A stretch of DNA of 64,000 nt from JANXYW01 sp031400455 (GTDB lineage: Bacteria; Chloroflexota; Dehalococcoidia; DSTF01; JACRBR01), in NCBI GenBank assembly GCA_031400455.1, contig JANNPX010000015.1, positions 1-64,000 of the forward strand, read 5' to 3'. Below the pieces are notes generated by a model. That model had not been told where the DNA came from, did no database searches, and saw only the letters and a list, made by a program, of their open reading frames with translations. Position numbers and translations under genes: made by a program. Position 1 is the first letter of the stretch; the number at the start of each line of letters is the position of its first letter. Positions 8,160 through 16,469 of the stretch are shown here, in pieces.

Positions 8160-9263
8160 ATGCTCGCGCTCAATGAACTCTGGCACAGGCGCGGCCAGTT
8201 CGCCCTGATCACACTTATCGTGACGATGATCGCCTACCTCGTCGTGATGATGGGAGCCCTCGGCGCCGGATTGCTGGATCTGGCGGGTAGTGCCATCAAA
8301 CAGCTCGATGCAGACGTACTCGTGTTCCGGGCCAAAGCGAACCTGAGTCTTCAGCAGAGCGAGCTGTCGCAGTCGGCCGTAGATGGGATCAGGTCAGCGG
8401 ACGGCGTGAGGGCGGCAGGGCGGTTGGGCTACGTCTCCGTACAGCCGATCGTACGGCCAGAAGACGGGCCGGCGGCATTCATCGGCTTCGAGCCAGGCAC
8501 CATCGCGGAGCCAAAGGTTCGTGCGGGCCGCGCGCTCGAACGGGACGAACGCGGATCGGTCCTCGCCGACCGACGCTACCTTGAAACCCGCGACGTGAAG
8601 GTGGGCGACATCGTCGAGGTGATCACCCGAGGCGCCACGTACGCGCTGACGATCGTGGGCGAAGTCGACGAGGGGTCGTTCTTCTTCCAGGCGCCGCTCT
8701 GGGGCAGCATCGATGATTGGCGCGAGTTGAAGTACGGTGCGAACTCCTCCGATGCGCCTGTTGCGACGCTGATGATGGTGCAGGCGAGCGACGACGCGCG
8801 TACGGCGCTACCGCAGCAAGTGAGCGGCATCGAGGTGGCGACGCCTGGCGAGGTGTTCGAGAACATCCCGGGAGTTACGGCACAACGGAGCACCGCAAAC
8901 TCGATCCAGGGTTTCGGGCTGGTGATTGGGGCGCTCGTGATCGGCGTCTTCTTCTACGTGCTCACTCTTCAGAAGGTCGGACAGATCGGTGTACTGAAGG
9001 CTCTCGGGGCCTCGTCGTGGTTCATCTTCCGGCAACTCGCCCTGCAGGTGCTGATCGTTACGGTGATCGGCCTGGCGCTCGCTGTCCCGACGGCGAAGCT
9101 CACGCTGACAGTCTTGCCCGGCAACGTGCCGCTCCTGCTGGAACTGCGTGGCGTGTTCATCAGCATGGCGCTCATACTCGTCACTGCCGTTCTCGGCGTG
9201 ACCGTTTCCGGCCGGAAGATCGCGTCGGTTGACCCGCTGATAGCGCTGGGACAACAGCAGTGA
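8160..9263 (+). CDS. ABC transporter permease (FtsX/DevC-like)
   Basis: A 367-residue permease of the MacB/FtsX type: one membrane helix near residues 15-40, a periplasmic domain of about 200 residues, then three helices (about 243-265, 290-315, 335-355). The C-terminal half has the FtsX-like signature GVLKALGASSWFIFRQL. I set the start at ATG 8160, six bases after an AAGGA; the frame is open much further upstream but reads across the opposite-strand acetyltransferase. It overlaps the ATPase gene by GTGA, forming a two-gene exporter. A separate periplasmic adaptor gene, as in DevBCA, is not seen here. Confidence 0.88.
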   Translation: MLALNELWHRRGQFALITLIVTMIAYLVVMMGALGAGLLDLAGSAIKQLDADVLVFRAKANLSLQQSELSQSAVDGIRSADGVRAAGRLGYVSVQPIVRPEDGPAAFIGFEPGTIAEPKVRAGRALERDERGSVLADRRYLETRDVKVGDIVEVITRGATYALTIVGEVDEGSFFFQAPLWGSIDDWRELKYGANSSDAPVATLMMVQASDDARTALPQQVSGIEVATPGEVFENIPGVTAQRSTANSIQGFGLVIGALVIGVFFYVLTLQKVGQIGVLKALGASSWFIFRQLALQVLIVTVIGLALAVPTAKLTLTVLPGNVPLLLELRGVFISMALILVTAVLGVTVSGRKIASVDPLIALGQQQ

Positions 9264-9940
9264 TTACTCCGACGGTCGAGGTCCGCGAACTGCACAAGAC
9301 TTATGGTGAGGGCGAGAACGCCGTACGCGCGGTGCGCGGCGCATCATTCTCGGCGAACTCGGGGAAGTTCCTCGCGGTGGTGGGTCCGAGCGGTTCCGGG
9401 AAGACGACGTTGCTGGCGATGCTCGGAGGCCTGCTGACGCCGACATCGGGCCAGGTGCGCGTCGGCAGCGAGGACCTCACTTCGATGAGCAGCGGCCAAC
9501 TGGCGCAGTTTCGCCGGGAGAAGGTGGGGTTCGTCTTCCAGGGATACAACCTGCTGCCCTACCTGTCAGCGCGAAAGAACCTCCTCGCGATCGCCGACAT
9601 TGGTGGCCTCGACCGCCGCGTCGCCGCCGAGCGGGCAGACCGGCTCATGGATGAGCTTGGGCTCGCTGCCCGTGCCTCCGCATATCCCGCCGAAATGTCG
9701 GGCGGCGAGCGTCAGCGTGTCGCAATCGGCCGCGCGCTGATGAATGACCCCGCGCTGATTCTCGTGGACGAGCCGACCGCGAACCTCGACACCGCACGTG
9801 GAAAGCAGGTGGTCGAGATGCTCGTTACCGAGGTTCGCCAGCGGAACAAGACCGCACTTATGGTCACGCACGACATGCGGATGGCGGAGTACGCCGATCG
9901 GCGCCTCACCATCGAGGACGGACTCCTCAGCGAGCCGTGA
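9260..9940 (+). CDS. ABC transporter ATP-binding protein (LolD/MacB/DevA class)
   Basis: A 226-residue ATPase. Walker A is GPSGSGKTT (residues 42-50), the signature is MSGGERQ (about 146-152), Walker B is ALILVDEPT (165-173), and the H-loop is MVTHD. The VFQGYNLLPYLSARKN segment after the Q-loop is typical of the LolD/MacB/DevA subgroup, which partners FtsX-like permeases. It starts at a GTG overlapping the permease stop. Together the two proteins most likely expel or extract a lipid, peptide or glycolipid. The gene is followed by an AT-rich promoter region. Confidence 0.93.
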   Translation: MITPTVEVRELHKTYGEGENAVRAVRGASFSANSGKFLAVVGPSGSGKTTLLAMLGGLLTPTSGQVRVGSEDLTSMSSGQLAQFRREKVGFVFQGYNLLPYLSARKNLLAIADIGGLDRRVAAERADRLMDELGLAARASAYPAEMSGGERQRVAIGRALMNDPALILVDEPTANLDTARGKQVVEMLVTEVRQRNKTALMVTHDMRMAEYADRRLTIEDGLLSEP

Positions 9941-9976
9941 CACTCGCGATACCGGGCAATGCCTCGGAGTCCTCCA

Positions 9977-10075
9977 GTTAACACGGATTTAACCAGTATT
10001 TTCTTTCACAATCTTGCTATGACGACCCTGCGGGAGCTATATATAAGTGTCGATATATGAAAAGGCAATATTGCC
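9977..10075 (+). promoter_or_regulatory. AT-rich promoter with inverted repeats
   Basis: The region contains GTTAA-N7-TTAAC (9977-9993), a possible -35 TTGCTA (10014-10019) and -10 TATATA (10038-10043, 18-base spacer), an interrupted ATATAT repeat, and a perfect palindrome GGCAATATTGCC (10064-10075) near the expected transcript start. It stands out from the surrounding GC-rich DNA. The palindrome is a candidate operator for the three-gene unit that ends in a PadR regulator. Confidence 0.5.
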
Positions 10076-10110
10076 CAGGGATCTATCGGCCGGAAAGCAG
10101 GAGGTACCAG

Positions 10111-10434
10111 ATGCTGGACTTCACTAGCAGCGCGCTCATGCAGGCACCGCGAGTGCTGGACTTCGAGCGGAAGGAGCAGCGCGACTCGCGCAAGTGGCAC
10201 CGCGTACTGCGGGAGTTGCGGCGGGAACAGTTGGGCGTGCTTGGCTTCGTGGCGACGCCGCGACGGCGCAGGGAGCTGCGTGAGGAGTTCGTCTCCGCGC
10301 TGGATTCCGCCCACGCAGCGGGGATGACCATCGACGCATACATGGCACGCGGTGCGCATGTCGTCACCGAGACCCCGTCCGACCCGGCGCTGAGCGAGCG
10401 CGCGGAATGGGCGGGGCTGAACGACGCGGCTTAA
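10111..10434 (+). CDS. Small hypothetical protein (107 aa)
   Basis: I do not recognise this protein. It has 107 residues, is very rich in Arg, Glu and Leu, and is predicted helical (REQLGVLGFV, then RRELREEFVSALDSAHAAGM). The C-terminal tail is acidic. The start is fixed by a strong AGGAGG six bases before ATG 10111. Its stop overlaps the start of the DinB gene as TAATG. It is the first gene after the AT-rich promoter and probably shares regulation with the DinB and PadR genes. No signal peptide or membrane segment is visible. Confidence 0.6.
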   Translation: MLDFTSSALMQAPRVLDFERKEQRDSRKWHRVLRELRREQLGVLGFVATPRRRRELREEFVSALDSAHAAGMTIDAYMARGAHVVTETPSDPALSERAEWAGLNDAA

Positions 10435-11054
10435 TGCCTGACGCCATGCAGCCGCCGGTCAGCATCGGACTCAAATACACCACCGCCGCCGATGGGACGC
10501 GCTCCGTAGCGATCCCTGACGAACTGCGCGCCCAGGTGATTTCGTTCGTGCTCGACGGCGGCGCAAAGACGCCTGACGAGATCGAAGCGATCGTTCAGGA
10601 TGGCCACGACGCGCTCGTGGTCGCGCTGGCCGGACTCTCCGAGTCGCAGGCGGCGCACAAGCCGTCTGCAGACGACTGGTCGATCCTGGAGCTGATGGAT
10701 CATGTCGTGACGACGAAGCAGGTCGTCGTGAGCCTGTGCCGCAATCTGGCGGATGGCCACTGGCCACCGGGCATCGGCCCCGAGTTCCAGGAACAGAACG
10801 CGCAGGACGGCGTGACGATCTCGCGCTTCGCGACGCTCGCGGACGCGCGCATTGCCGCGGACGCAGCGCACGGTGATCTTGTCGACTTCATCCGCGGACT
10901 GAACGCGTCAACGAACGTGGAGATCCGCTTCTCGCACTTTCTCTTCGGCGCGCTGAACGCCCGGGAGTGGGCGGTCTTCCAGCGCATCCACGACGTTGAT
11001 CACACGCCACACATCGGCCAGATCAAGGCGTCGCCCGGATTCCCCGCGGCGTAG
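10434..11054 (+). CDS. DinB-like four-helix-bundle protein
   Basis: A 206-residue protein of the DinB/YfiT type, a four-helix bundle with a three-histidine metal site. His90 lies in the first conserved helix (MDHVVTTK). The H-x3-H pair lies in HDVDHTPHIGQ (His186 and His190). Such proteins are thiol-dependent transferases or stress-induced metalloenzymes of mostly unknown substrate. ATG 10434 overlaps the TAA of the preceding gene. Its place between a small protein and a PadR regulator suggests a stress-responsive unit. Confidence 0.75.
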   Translation: MPDAMQPPVSIGLKYTTAADGTRSVAIPDELRAQVISFVLDGGAKTPDEIEAIVQDGHDALVVALAGLSESQAAHKPSADDWSILELMDHVVTTKQVVVSLCRNLADGHWPPGIGPEFQEQNAQDGVTISRFATLADARIAADAAHGDLVDFIRGLNASTNVEIRFSHFLFGALNAREWAVFQRIHDVDHTPHIGQIKASPGFPAA

Positions 11055-11105
11055 CGCCCGGTTACGACGAGCCTGCTCGTACAGGCGGCAGATCGGAGTT
11101 GTGCG

Positions 11106-11729
11106 ATGTCACTGAAGCACGCGTTGCTGGGCATCCTGACGGTGCACCCCATGACGGGGTACGAGTTGAAGCAATTCTTCGACTCGTCCGTGCAGCACTT
11201 CTGGAACGCCGAGTTGAGCCAGATCTACCCCACACTGAAGTCGCTCGAAGAAGCGGCGTACGTCGACAAGCGCGTCGAGATCCAGGAGAGCAGGCCGAAC
11301 CGGAAGATCTACGACATCACGGAGAGCGGACGCGAAGAGTTCGCACGGTGGGTGCGCGCACCGCAGCCGGCGGGCGACATGCGCGATCCGTTTCTGATCA
11401 AGCTATTTTTCGGCACAGAGTTGCCTGTTGAGGACATCCTCGTGCTGCTGCGGCGGCAGATGGAAGAGCAGCAGAAGGTACTGGCGTTCTCCGAGACCGT
11501 ACTGCGCGAGCGGATCCGCGAGAGCGTCGCCAAGCACGATTCGCCGCGGCAGGGTTTGTTCTGGACGCTGACGCTCGAGATGGCGATCGCCTACCGGCGG
11601 ACGTACATCGACTGGTGTGAGAAGTCGATGAAGCTGCTCGAAGAGAGCTTCATCGAGGCCGGATCGATCGCGGATGCTGGCGCGGAGCTGGGGGATGCAG
11701 CGTCGTACGCCGCGCGTGGGCGCGCGTAA
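11106..11729 (+). CDS. PadR family transcriptional regulator
   Basis: A 207-residue regulator. Residues 1-85 form the PadR winged helix (SLKHALLGILTVHPMTGYELKQFF, then IYPTLKSLE and RKIYDITESGR). Residues 95-185 are the helical Vir_act_alpha_C-type dimerisation domain. PadR proteins usually repress detoxification or efflux genes and respond to small ligands. It lies 51 bases after the DinB gene on the same strand and may control its own unit through the palindrome at 10064-10075. The ABC exporter just upstream is another possible target. Confidence 0.88.
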   Translation: MSLKHALLGILTVHPMTGYELKQFFDSSVQHFWNAELSQIYPTLKSLEEAAYVDKRVEIQESRPNRKIYDITESGREEFARWVRAPQPAGDMRDPFLIKLFFGTELPVEDILVLLRRQMEEQQKVLAFSETVLRERIRESVAKHDSPRQGLFWTLTLEMAIAYRRTYIDWCEKSMKLLEESFIEAGSIADAGAELGDAASYAARGRA

Positions 11730-11835
11730 CCTCACCCCACCAGCGGGATGCGAGCCCCACACGGCGCATCCGCTATGATGCTGGCAGCGGGGCGGCGTGC
11801 GTCCCGGCCAGGCGGCCCGAGTTCCGCACTGACGC

Positions 11836-13134
11836 ATGTTAGATATCCCCATACCGGGCTTTACGCCCACGCTCCTTGAAGGGGCATCCGTCAACATTCC
11901 CATGCCTCTCGCCACCGCCCTCTTCGTTGGAGGATTGATGGGGTATGCATTCGTCAACGCGATCGAGATCGCGGTGGTGGCGTCGAGCCGCATCCGCGTG
12001 CGCGCGGCGGCGGAGGAGGGGCATCGTTCGGCGAAGGCCCTCGAACGGCTGAAGGGCGCGCAGGAGCGCTATTTCGGCGTCATTGTCGTCCTCCAGAACG
12101 TTTCGATCTTCCTTGCGTCGACGGCAGGCACGGTGATCGCCGTCGACACGTTCGGGAACTGGGGTTACTTCGTCAGCCTGATCGCGATCCCGCTGATCTC
12201 GACGGAGTTCGGCGAGTACACGCCGAAAGTGCTGGCGGCGCGGTCGCCCGAGCGCCTCGCTCTCGCCGTGGCGATCCCGGTCGAGATCATCGTGCGGCTC
12301 GCGAGCCCGCTGATCACGGCGCTGGCGGTGATCCCGAACTTGTTCTCGAGCACGGACGAGCGGCACACGGTTACGGAAGCCGAACTGCGCATGATGATCG
12401 GCATCAGCGCGGAAGAGGGTTCCGTCAACGAGGACGAGGCCGAGCTGCTGGACCGCGTCTTTCACTTCCACGACCGGCGCGTGAACGAGATCATGATCCC
12501 GCGCACCGAAGTGGTTTGGCTGGAGCGCGACGAGACGGTGAGCGAGTTCTACACGACCTTTGGCGAGTCGCCGCATTCCCGCTTTCCCGTGTACCACGAG
12601 TCGGTCGACAACGTCGTGGGCGTGATCAGCATCAAGCAAGTGCTGAAGGCGCTGGCGGAGAAGCGCGTTACCGAGACATCACCACTGGCAGAACTGATCC
12701 GGCCGGCGATGTTCATCCCTGAGACCAAGCTGGTGAGCACGCTGTTCTGGCAGATGCAGGAAGAGCGGCAGCAGATCGCCGTCGTCGTCGACGAATATGG
12801 TGGCGTGGCGGGCATGGTGACGCTGGAACTGCTGCTCGAAGAGATGGTCGGCGCGGTCTCGGACGAGTTGGGAGAGTCGTCTGACGAGTACGCGACGATC
12901 GACGAGCACACGACGCGCGTGGACGGCGGGATGAGCATCTACGACCTGCGCGAGGAACTGGAGATCGAATTGCCGGAGGGCGACTACGAGACCGTCGCGG
13001 GCTTCGTGCTGCACCAACTCGGCCACATCCCGCGCGAGGGCGAGGCAGTAACCATCGACGGGTACCGGATCACGGTGTCCGAGGTGAAGGGCGTGAAGAT
13101 CGAGTCGGTGGTGATCCTGCGAGTCCAGAGTTGA
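11836..13134 (+). CDS. CNNM/CBS domain protein (HlyC/CorC family)
   Basis: A 432-residue membrane protein. Residues 20-190 form a DUF21/CNNM domain with about four helices. Residues 215-335 hold a CBS pair (VNEIMIPRTEVVWLERD and RFPVYHES...VVGVISIKQVL). Residues 345-432 form a CorC_HlyC domain (DGGMSIYDLREELEIELPE). Proteins of this build are linked to magnesium or cobalt efflux and to resistance to metal stress. A TATGAT -10-like box lies at 11774-11779, giving a leader of about 50 bases. Single gene. Confidence 0.9.
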   Translation: MLDIPIPGFTPTLLEGASVNIPMPLATALFVGGLMGYAFVNAIEIAVVASSRIRVRAAAEEGHRSAKALERLKGAQERYFGVIVVLQNVSIFLASTAGTVIAVDTFGNWGYFVSLIAIPLISTEFGEYTPKVLAARSPERLALAVAIPVEIIVRLASPLITALAVIPNLFSSTDERHTVTEAELRMMIGISAEEGSVNEDEAELLDRVFHFHDRRVNEIMIPRTEVVWLERDETVSEFYTTFGESPHSRFPVYHESVDNVVGVISIKQVLKALAEKRVTETSPLAELIRPAMFIPETKLVSTLFWQMQEERQQIAVVVDEYGGVAGMVTLELLLEEMVGAVSDELGESSDEYATIDEHTTRVDGGMSIYDLREELEIELPEGDYETVAGFVLHQLGHIPREGEAVTIDGYRITVSEVKGVKIESVVILRVQS

Positions 13135-13147
13135 CCCTAACCCCCAG

Positions 13148-13170
13148 CCCCTTCCGCGCGAGGGAAGGGG
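13148..13170. terminator. GC-rich hairpin / dispersed repeat
   Basis: Stem ccccttcc/ggaagggg with an 8-base loop just after the CBS protein stop, within a stretch reading ccctaacccccagcccc. Sequences of this type recur between genes in many bacterial genomes. It could end transcription of the upstream gene. Confidence 0.5.
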
Positions 13171-13223
13171 AGCTTCAGATGGCTCCGCCGTGTACCGCCG
13201 CCGCACCATCGATGAAACACGAT

Positions 13224-13251
13224 GAACTGTCCACTGTGAACTGCGAACCCC
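13224..13251. repeat. Tandem heptamer array
   Basis: Units gaactgt, ccactgt, gaactgc, gaacccc, ending five bases before the ATG of the DUF2344 gene. Same period-7 class as the other arrays in this window. Confidence 0.65.
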
Positions 13252-13255
13252 AACC

Positions 13256-13990
13256 ATGAAGATTCAGCGGATACGGGTGACGTTCGGGCGCGGCGAGAGC
13301 GCGAAGTACATCACGCACCTTGATCTGATGCGGTTCTGGGAGCGCGCGCTGCGCCGGGCCGAGTTGCCGGTGGCGTACTCGGAGGGCTTCTCCCCACACG
13401 CGCAGATCGCCATGGCCGCGCCGCTGCCCGTTGGCACGACGAGCGGCGCCGAGCTGATGGACGTGTTCATGGCGGAGCGCACTGCGCCCAAAGTGCTCCT
13501 TCAACAACTGGCGCCGCAACTCCCGGATGGAATCGCGACCGTTGCCGCCGAAGAGGTCGGGATGGCGCTGCCCGCGCTGCAGGCCGACGTGCGGTTCGCG
13601 GAATACCTGGTGGACATCGCGAGTGCGCAGAGCGACCGGGCCGTCGATGGCGAAGAATGGAGCGTCCCGGTCGGCGCAGATGTGGGCGCGACAGTCGATC
13701 TGTTCATCGCCGCGCGCACCATCCCGTGGGAGCACAAGCGCGAGGACGAAGTGAAGTCGTACGATCTGCGGCCGCAGGTCGAATCACTCGAAGTGGCCTC
13801 GCGCGGTGGCGAGGGCGCGCGATTGCGGATGCGGCTGAAGAACGACAGCAGCGGGTCGGGGCGGCCGGAGCAGGTCGTCGCGGCGCTCGGGCTGCCGGCG
13901 CCGCTGCTCATCCACCGCACGCTGCTGGTGCTTGCCGACACGTCGCCGGTGCGCGAGGCGATGAAGAAGCACGGGCGGTACGCGGGCTGA
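13256..13990 (+). CDS. TIGR03936-family (DUF2344) radical SAM-linked protein
   Basis: A 244-residue protein with the family hallmarks: an N-terminal R-V-T-F-x-R-x-x-x-A-K-Y-I-T-H-L-D, RFWERALRRAELPVAYSEGFSPH, and AAPLPVGTTSGAE. Members are usually adjacent to, or fused with, a TIGR03960-type radical SAM protein and lie near ribosomal L21 or RNase G genes; the function is uncertain. No such partner occurs here: the neighbours are a CNNM protein and a phosphatase. The start is ATG 13256, without a clear ribosome site because a heptamer array abuts it. Confidence 0.85.
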   Translation: MKIQRIRVTFGRGESAKYITHLDLMRFWERALRRAELPVAYSEGFSPHAQIAMAAPLPVGTTSGAELMDVFMAERTAPKVLLQQLAPQLPDGIATVAAEEVGMALPALQADVRFAEYLVDIASAQSDRAVDGEEWSVPVGADVGATVDLFIAARTIPWEHKREDEVKSYDLRPQVESLEVASRGGEGARLRMRLKNDSSGSGRPEQVVAALGLPAPLLIHRTLLVLADTSPVREAMKKHGRYAG

Positions 13991-14619
13991 TGCGGCTGAT
14001 CCTCGTGCGGCACGGCGAGACGGAACACAATCGCGGCAACCTGACGCTAGGGCGCGCCGACGTGCCGCTGAACGAGCGCGGCCGCGCGCAAGCGCGCGCC
14101 GTCGCGGCGTCGTTCGTGCGTGCACCAGCAGCGATCTACGCCAGCCCGCTCGCGAGGGCGGGCGACACGGCGCGGATGATCGGCATATCGACGGGCGTTG
14201 CCGTCGTGACGGAGCCCGACCTCATCGAGATGGACGTCGGGGAGATGGAGCATCTCCGGAGCGCCGAACTGCGAGAGCAGTACCCGGACTTCTTGCGGCG
14301 GTGGCTCTCGGACCCGGCGGATGCGCGGATGCCCGGCGGCGAGACGCTACGCGAGGTGCAGGAGCGGGCCTGGGCGGCAGTGGAGCGCTTGCGGGACGCG
14401 CACCCCGATGGCGAGGTCGTGGCGGTGACGCACAACTTCGTCATCGCGACGGTGGTGTGCCAGGCGCTCGGGCTGCCGCTATCTGGATTCCGGCGGCTGC
14501 GGATCGGGCTGGCGTCAAGGACGACGCTCGATATGCGCGGGTCCGGTGCGACGTTGATCTCGTTGAACGACGATGCCCATCTGCGGGCGGCGGGACTGGG
14601 CGGGGGCCGCGCGGACTGA
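13990..14619 (+). CDS. Histidine phosphatase family protein
   Basis: A 209-residue protein of the phosphoglycerate mutase-like superfamily. The catalytic RHG is at residues 7-9 (LVRHGETEHN). The second catalytic histidine is in VVAVTHNFVIA, and the acid residue region is LIEMDVGEMEH. This pattern suits broad-specificity phosphatases of the CobC/PhoE type. ATG 13990 overlaps the TGA of the DUF2344 gene as TGATG, so the two are coupled. Substrate unknown. The stop lies inside a small inverted repeat. Confidence 0.88.
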   Translation: MRLILVRHGETEHNRGNLTLGRADVPLNERGRAQARAVAASFVRAPAAIYASPLARAGDTARMIGISTGVAVVTEPDLIEMDVGEMEHLRSAELREQYPDFLRRWLSDPADARMPGGETLREVQERAWAAVERLRDAHPDGEVVAVTHNFVIATVVCQALGLPLSGFRRLRIGLASRTTLDMRGSGATLISLNDDAHLRAAGLGGGRAD

Positions 14620-14624
14620 AGTCC
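14613..14624. repeat. Short inverted repeat of the GCGGACTgaAGTCC type
   Basis: A 5-bp inverted repeat ggact/agtcc followed by acgctacgg. It overlaps the stop codon of the histidine phosphatase. A related motif occurs at 32127-32138. It looks like one copy of a dispersed intergenic repeat. Confidence 0.4.
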
Positions 14625-14676
14625 ACGCTACGGCGCCCGCGACGAACCGCTCACGCATGCGAAAGCGAGGCGCGAC

Positions 14677-14985
14677 ATGAGCGAGACCGAAGCGGCGACG
14701 ATGGTCCCCGACTACCTGATGCGAAAGACGACGCGGGTGCGCATCTTCACGAGCTGGGGAGTGGTGGAAGGTGGGTATGCCACGCCGCCGGGCGTGCTGC
14801 TGAGCAACGCGCTGCGCAACGCCAGCTCGTCGGAGCGATACCTCATCCTCACAGACGCGACATTTCGCACGTTCGCCGGAACCGAGATGGATCCCGACGT
14901 GGCGGCGGCACCCTTCGTGCTGGTGAATCCGGCGCAGGCCTCGGCGATCATTCCGCTTGAGGCCGACAGCGAGATGCCGGCGTAG
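14677..14985 (+). CDS. Small hypothetical protein (102 aa), possible DUF6812-like fold
   Basis: A 102-residue soluble protein. The core reads TTRVRIFTSWGVVEGGYATPPG, then LLSNALRNASSSERYLILTDATF, then a valine-rich strand and AIIPLE. This beta-rich order resembles small LSM/SH3-like domains such as DUF6812, but I am not certain of the family. A GAGGCG site precedes the ATG. It stands alone between the phosphatase and a large hairpin. No signal peptide or membrane segment. Confidence 0.6.
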   Translation: MSETEAATMVPDYLMRKTTRVRIFTSWGVVEGGYATPPGVLLSNALRNASSSERYLILTDATFRTFAGTEMDPDVAAAPFVLVNPAQASAIIPLEADSEMPA

Positions 14986-15010
14986 TCAGACGTAGCATCA
15001 CCGGAGTTGA

Positions 15011-15048
15011 ATCATGTAGGGGCGCACAGCCGTGCGCCCCTACATGAT
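15011..15048. terminator. Perfect 17-bp hairpin of the GTAGGGGCGC type
   Basis: Two 17-base arms that are exact reverse complements (15011-15027 and 15032-15048) with a 4-base loop. Each arm contains gtaggggcgcac or its complement. It follows the 102-residue protein gene and could end its transcript, though no T-run follows. Related hairpins lie at 28911-28935, 29247-29273 and 50280-50303, so it is also one copy of a repeat family. Confidence 0.7.
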
Positions 15049-15172
15049 CGGTCCGATCACGACACGTCAGGCGAATTCGTTCCTGTGTGCCCGCACGCGG
15101 GCGGACACACCGGTCCGCCCCAAGCGATTCTGCCTTCGCCAGCGCGGAAGCCGCGCCGTGAGACCGTGCCAC

Positions 15173-15178
15173 TACACT
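15173..15178 (+). promoter_or_regulatory. Leaderless -10 box TACACT for the MFS gene
   Basis: TACACT ends exactly six bases before ATG 15185. No Shine-Dalgarno sequence lies between them. The spacing predicts a transcript that begins at or next to the start codon. No good -35 is visible. Confidence 0.55.
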
Positions 15179-15184
15179 GCGGCG

Positions 15185-16414
15185 ATGAAGGTTAGTCGCG
15201 ACGCCAGGATCCTGCTGTTCACCCGCGGTGTGCGGTCGCTGTCCGATGGCTTTGTGTCGGTGCTGCTGGTTAGCTACCTGGCGGAGTTGGGGTTCTCGGG
15301 CGTGCGGGTGGGAGCGGTGGCGACGGCGACCCTGCTGGGGACGGCCGTGGCGACGCTCGTCGTTGGAGCCGTGACGAATTGTCTGGGGCGGCGGCGCGTG
15401 CTGTTCGCATCGACGCTGTTGGCGGCGGGAACCGGCATCGCGTTCGCATCGTCAAGCAGCTTCGTTCCCGTGCTGCTGATCGCCGTCGTCGGGACACTGA
15501 ACCCAACGGCCGGCGACGTAAGCGTGTTCCTGCCCGTCGAGCAGGCGATCTTGCCGCAGACGGTAGACGCGAGCGCACGGACCTCACTGTTCGCGCGGTA
15601 CAACCTCGTCGGCGCGCTGGCGGCGGCGACAGGCGCGCTGCTCGCCGGAGCGCCGGCGCTGCTGCACCGCTGGCTGGATTGGGATCTCCTGCACGTCATG
15701 CGCGGGATGTTCGTGCTGTACGCGGTGCTGGCGCTGGTCAACCTGCTTGCGTATCGAATGCTGACGCCGTCGGTCGAGTCGCGGACCATTACGAGCAACG
15801 CGCCATTGCATCGATCGCGGGGGACGGTGTTCCGCCTCTCAGGCTTGTTCGCCATCGATTCGTTCGCCGGCGGGTTCGTTGTGCAATCGATCCTCGCGTT
15901 GTGGCTGTTCCGGCGCTACGGCCTGTCCGTCGATCAGGCGGCGTTGATTTTCTTCGCCGCCGGCATCTTCACCGCGTTCTCGTTCCTGGTCGCGGCGCGA
16001 GTGGCCGAGCGATTTGGATTGATCAACACGATGGTGTTCACGCATCTGCCTTCGAACATCCTGCTGATCCTGGTCGCGCTGATGCCGAACGTCTGGCTGG
16101 CCGTCGCGATGCTCCTGGCGCGGCAATCGCTCTCACAGATGGACGTGCCGACGCGGCAGTCGTACGTGATGGCCGTTGTCGATGAGGACGAGCGCGCCGC
16201 GGCGGCCAGCGTGACGGGCGTCGCGCGCAGCCTGGCGTCCTCCGGCAGTCCAGTGGTTGCAGGCGCGCTGCTCGGGGCGACAACGTTCGGATGGCCCCTC
16301 GTGATCGCGGGCGCGCTGAAGGGCGTGTACGACGTGCTGCTGCTGGCGCAGTTCCGAAGCGTCAAGCCGGCCGAGGAGATCATTCCGGTCGACGCGCGGC
16401 CGCCGCGAGGCTAA
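15185..16414 (+). CDS. MFS transporter
   Basis: A 409-residue membrane protein with about twelve helices in two halves. The loop between helices two and three holds GAVTNCLGRRRVLFAST, the usual MFS G-x-x-x-D/N-R-x-G-R-R element. A similar loop in the second half reads VAARVAERFG. The start at ATG 15185 is supported by a -10 box six bases upstream; the frame is open further but runs through a repeat hairpin. A purely hydrophobic core gives no clue to substrate. It is monocistronic, followed 55 bases later by a flavin reductase with its own promoter. Confidence 0.88.
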   Translation: MKVSRDARILLFTRGVRSLSDGFVSVLLVSYLAELGFSGVRVGAVATATLLGTAVATLVVGAVTNCLGRRRVLFASTLLAAGTGIAFASSSSFVPVLLIAVVGTLNPTAGDVSVFLPVEQAILPQTVDASARTSLFARYNLVGALAAATGALLAGAPALLHRWLDWDLLHVMRGMFVLYAVLALVNLLAYRMLTPSVESRTITSNAPLHRSRGTVFRLSGLFAIDSFAGGFVVQSILALWLFRRYGLSVDQAALIFFAAGIFTAFSFLVAARVAERFGLINTMVFTHLPSNILLILVALMPNVWLAVAMLLARQSLSQMDVPTRQSYVMAVVDEDERAAAASVTGVARSLASSGSPVVAGALLGATTFGWPLVIAGALKGVYDVLLLAQFRSVKPAEEIIPVDARPPRG

Positions 16415-16424
16415 GCAGGTGCGA

Positions 16425-16433
16425 TGCTATAGT
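16425..16433 (+). promoter_or_regulatory. Extended -10 promoter (TGcTATAGT)
   Basis: TG followed by one base and TATAGT is an extended -10 element. It lies about 37 bases before the flavin reductase start, which has its own GGAGG site at 16461-16465. No -35 is needed for this promoter class. Confidence 0.5.
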
Positions 16434-16469
16434 GGCGGCGCGTTTCGCTGACTGCGTACGGGAGGCACC

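Noticed and set aside
10006..10367. Minus-strand frames opposite the small 107-residue gene
   Set aside because: The plus-strand gene has a strong AGGAGG and couples to DinB; the minus frames have no start signal.
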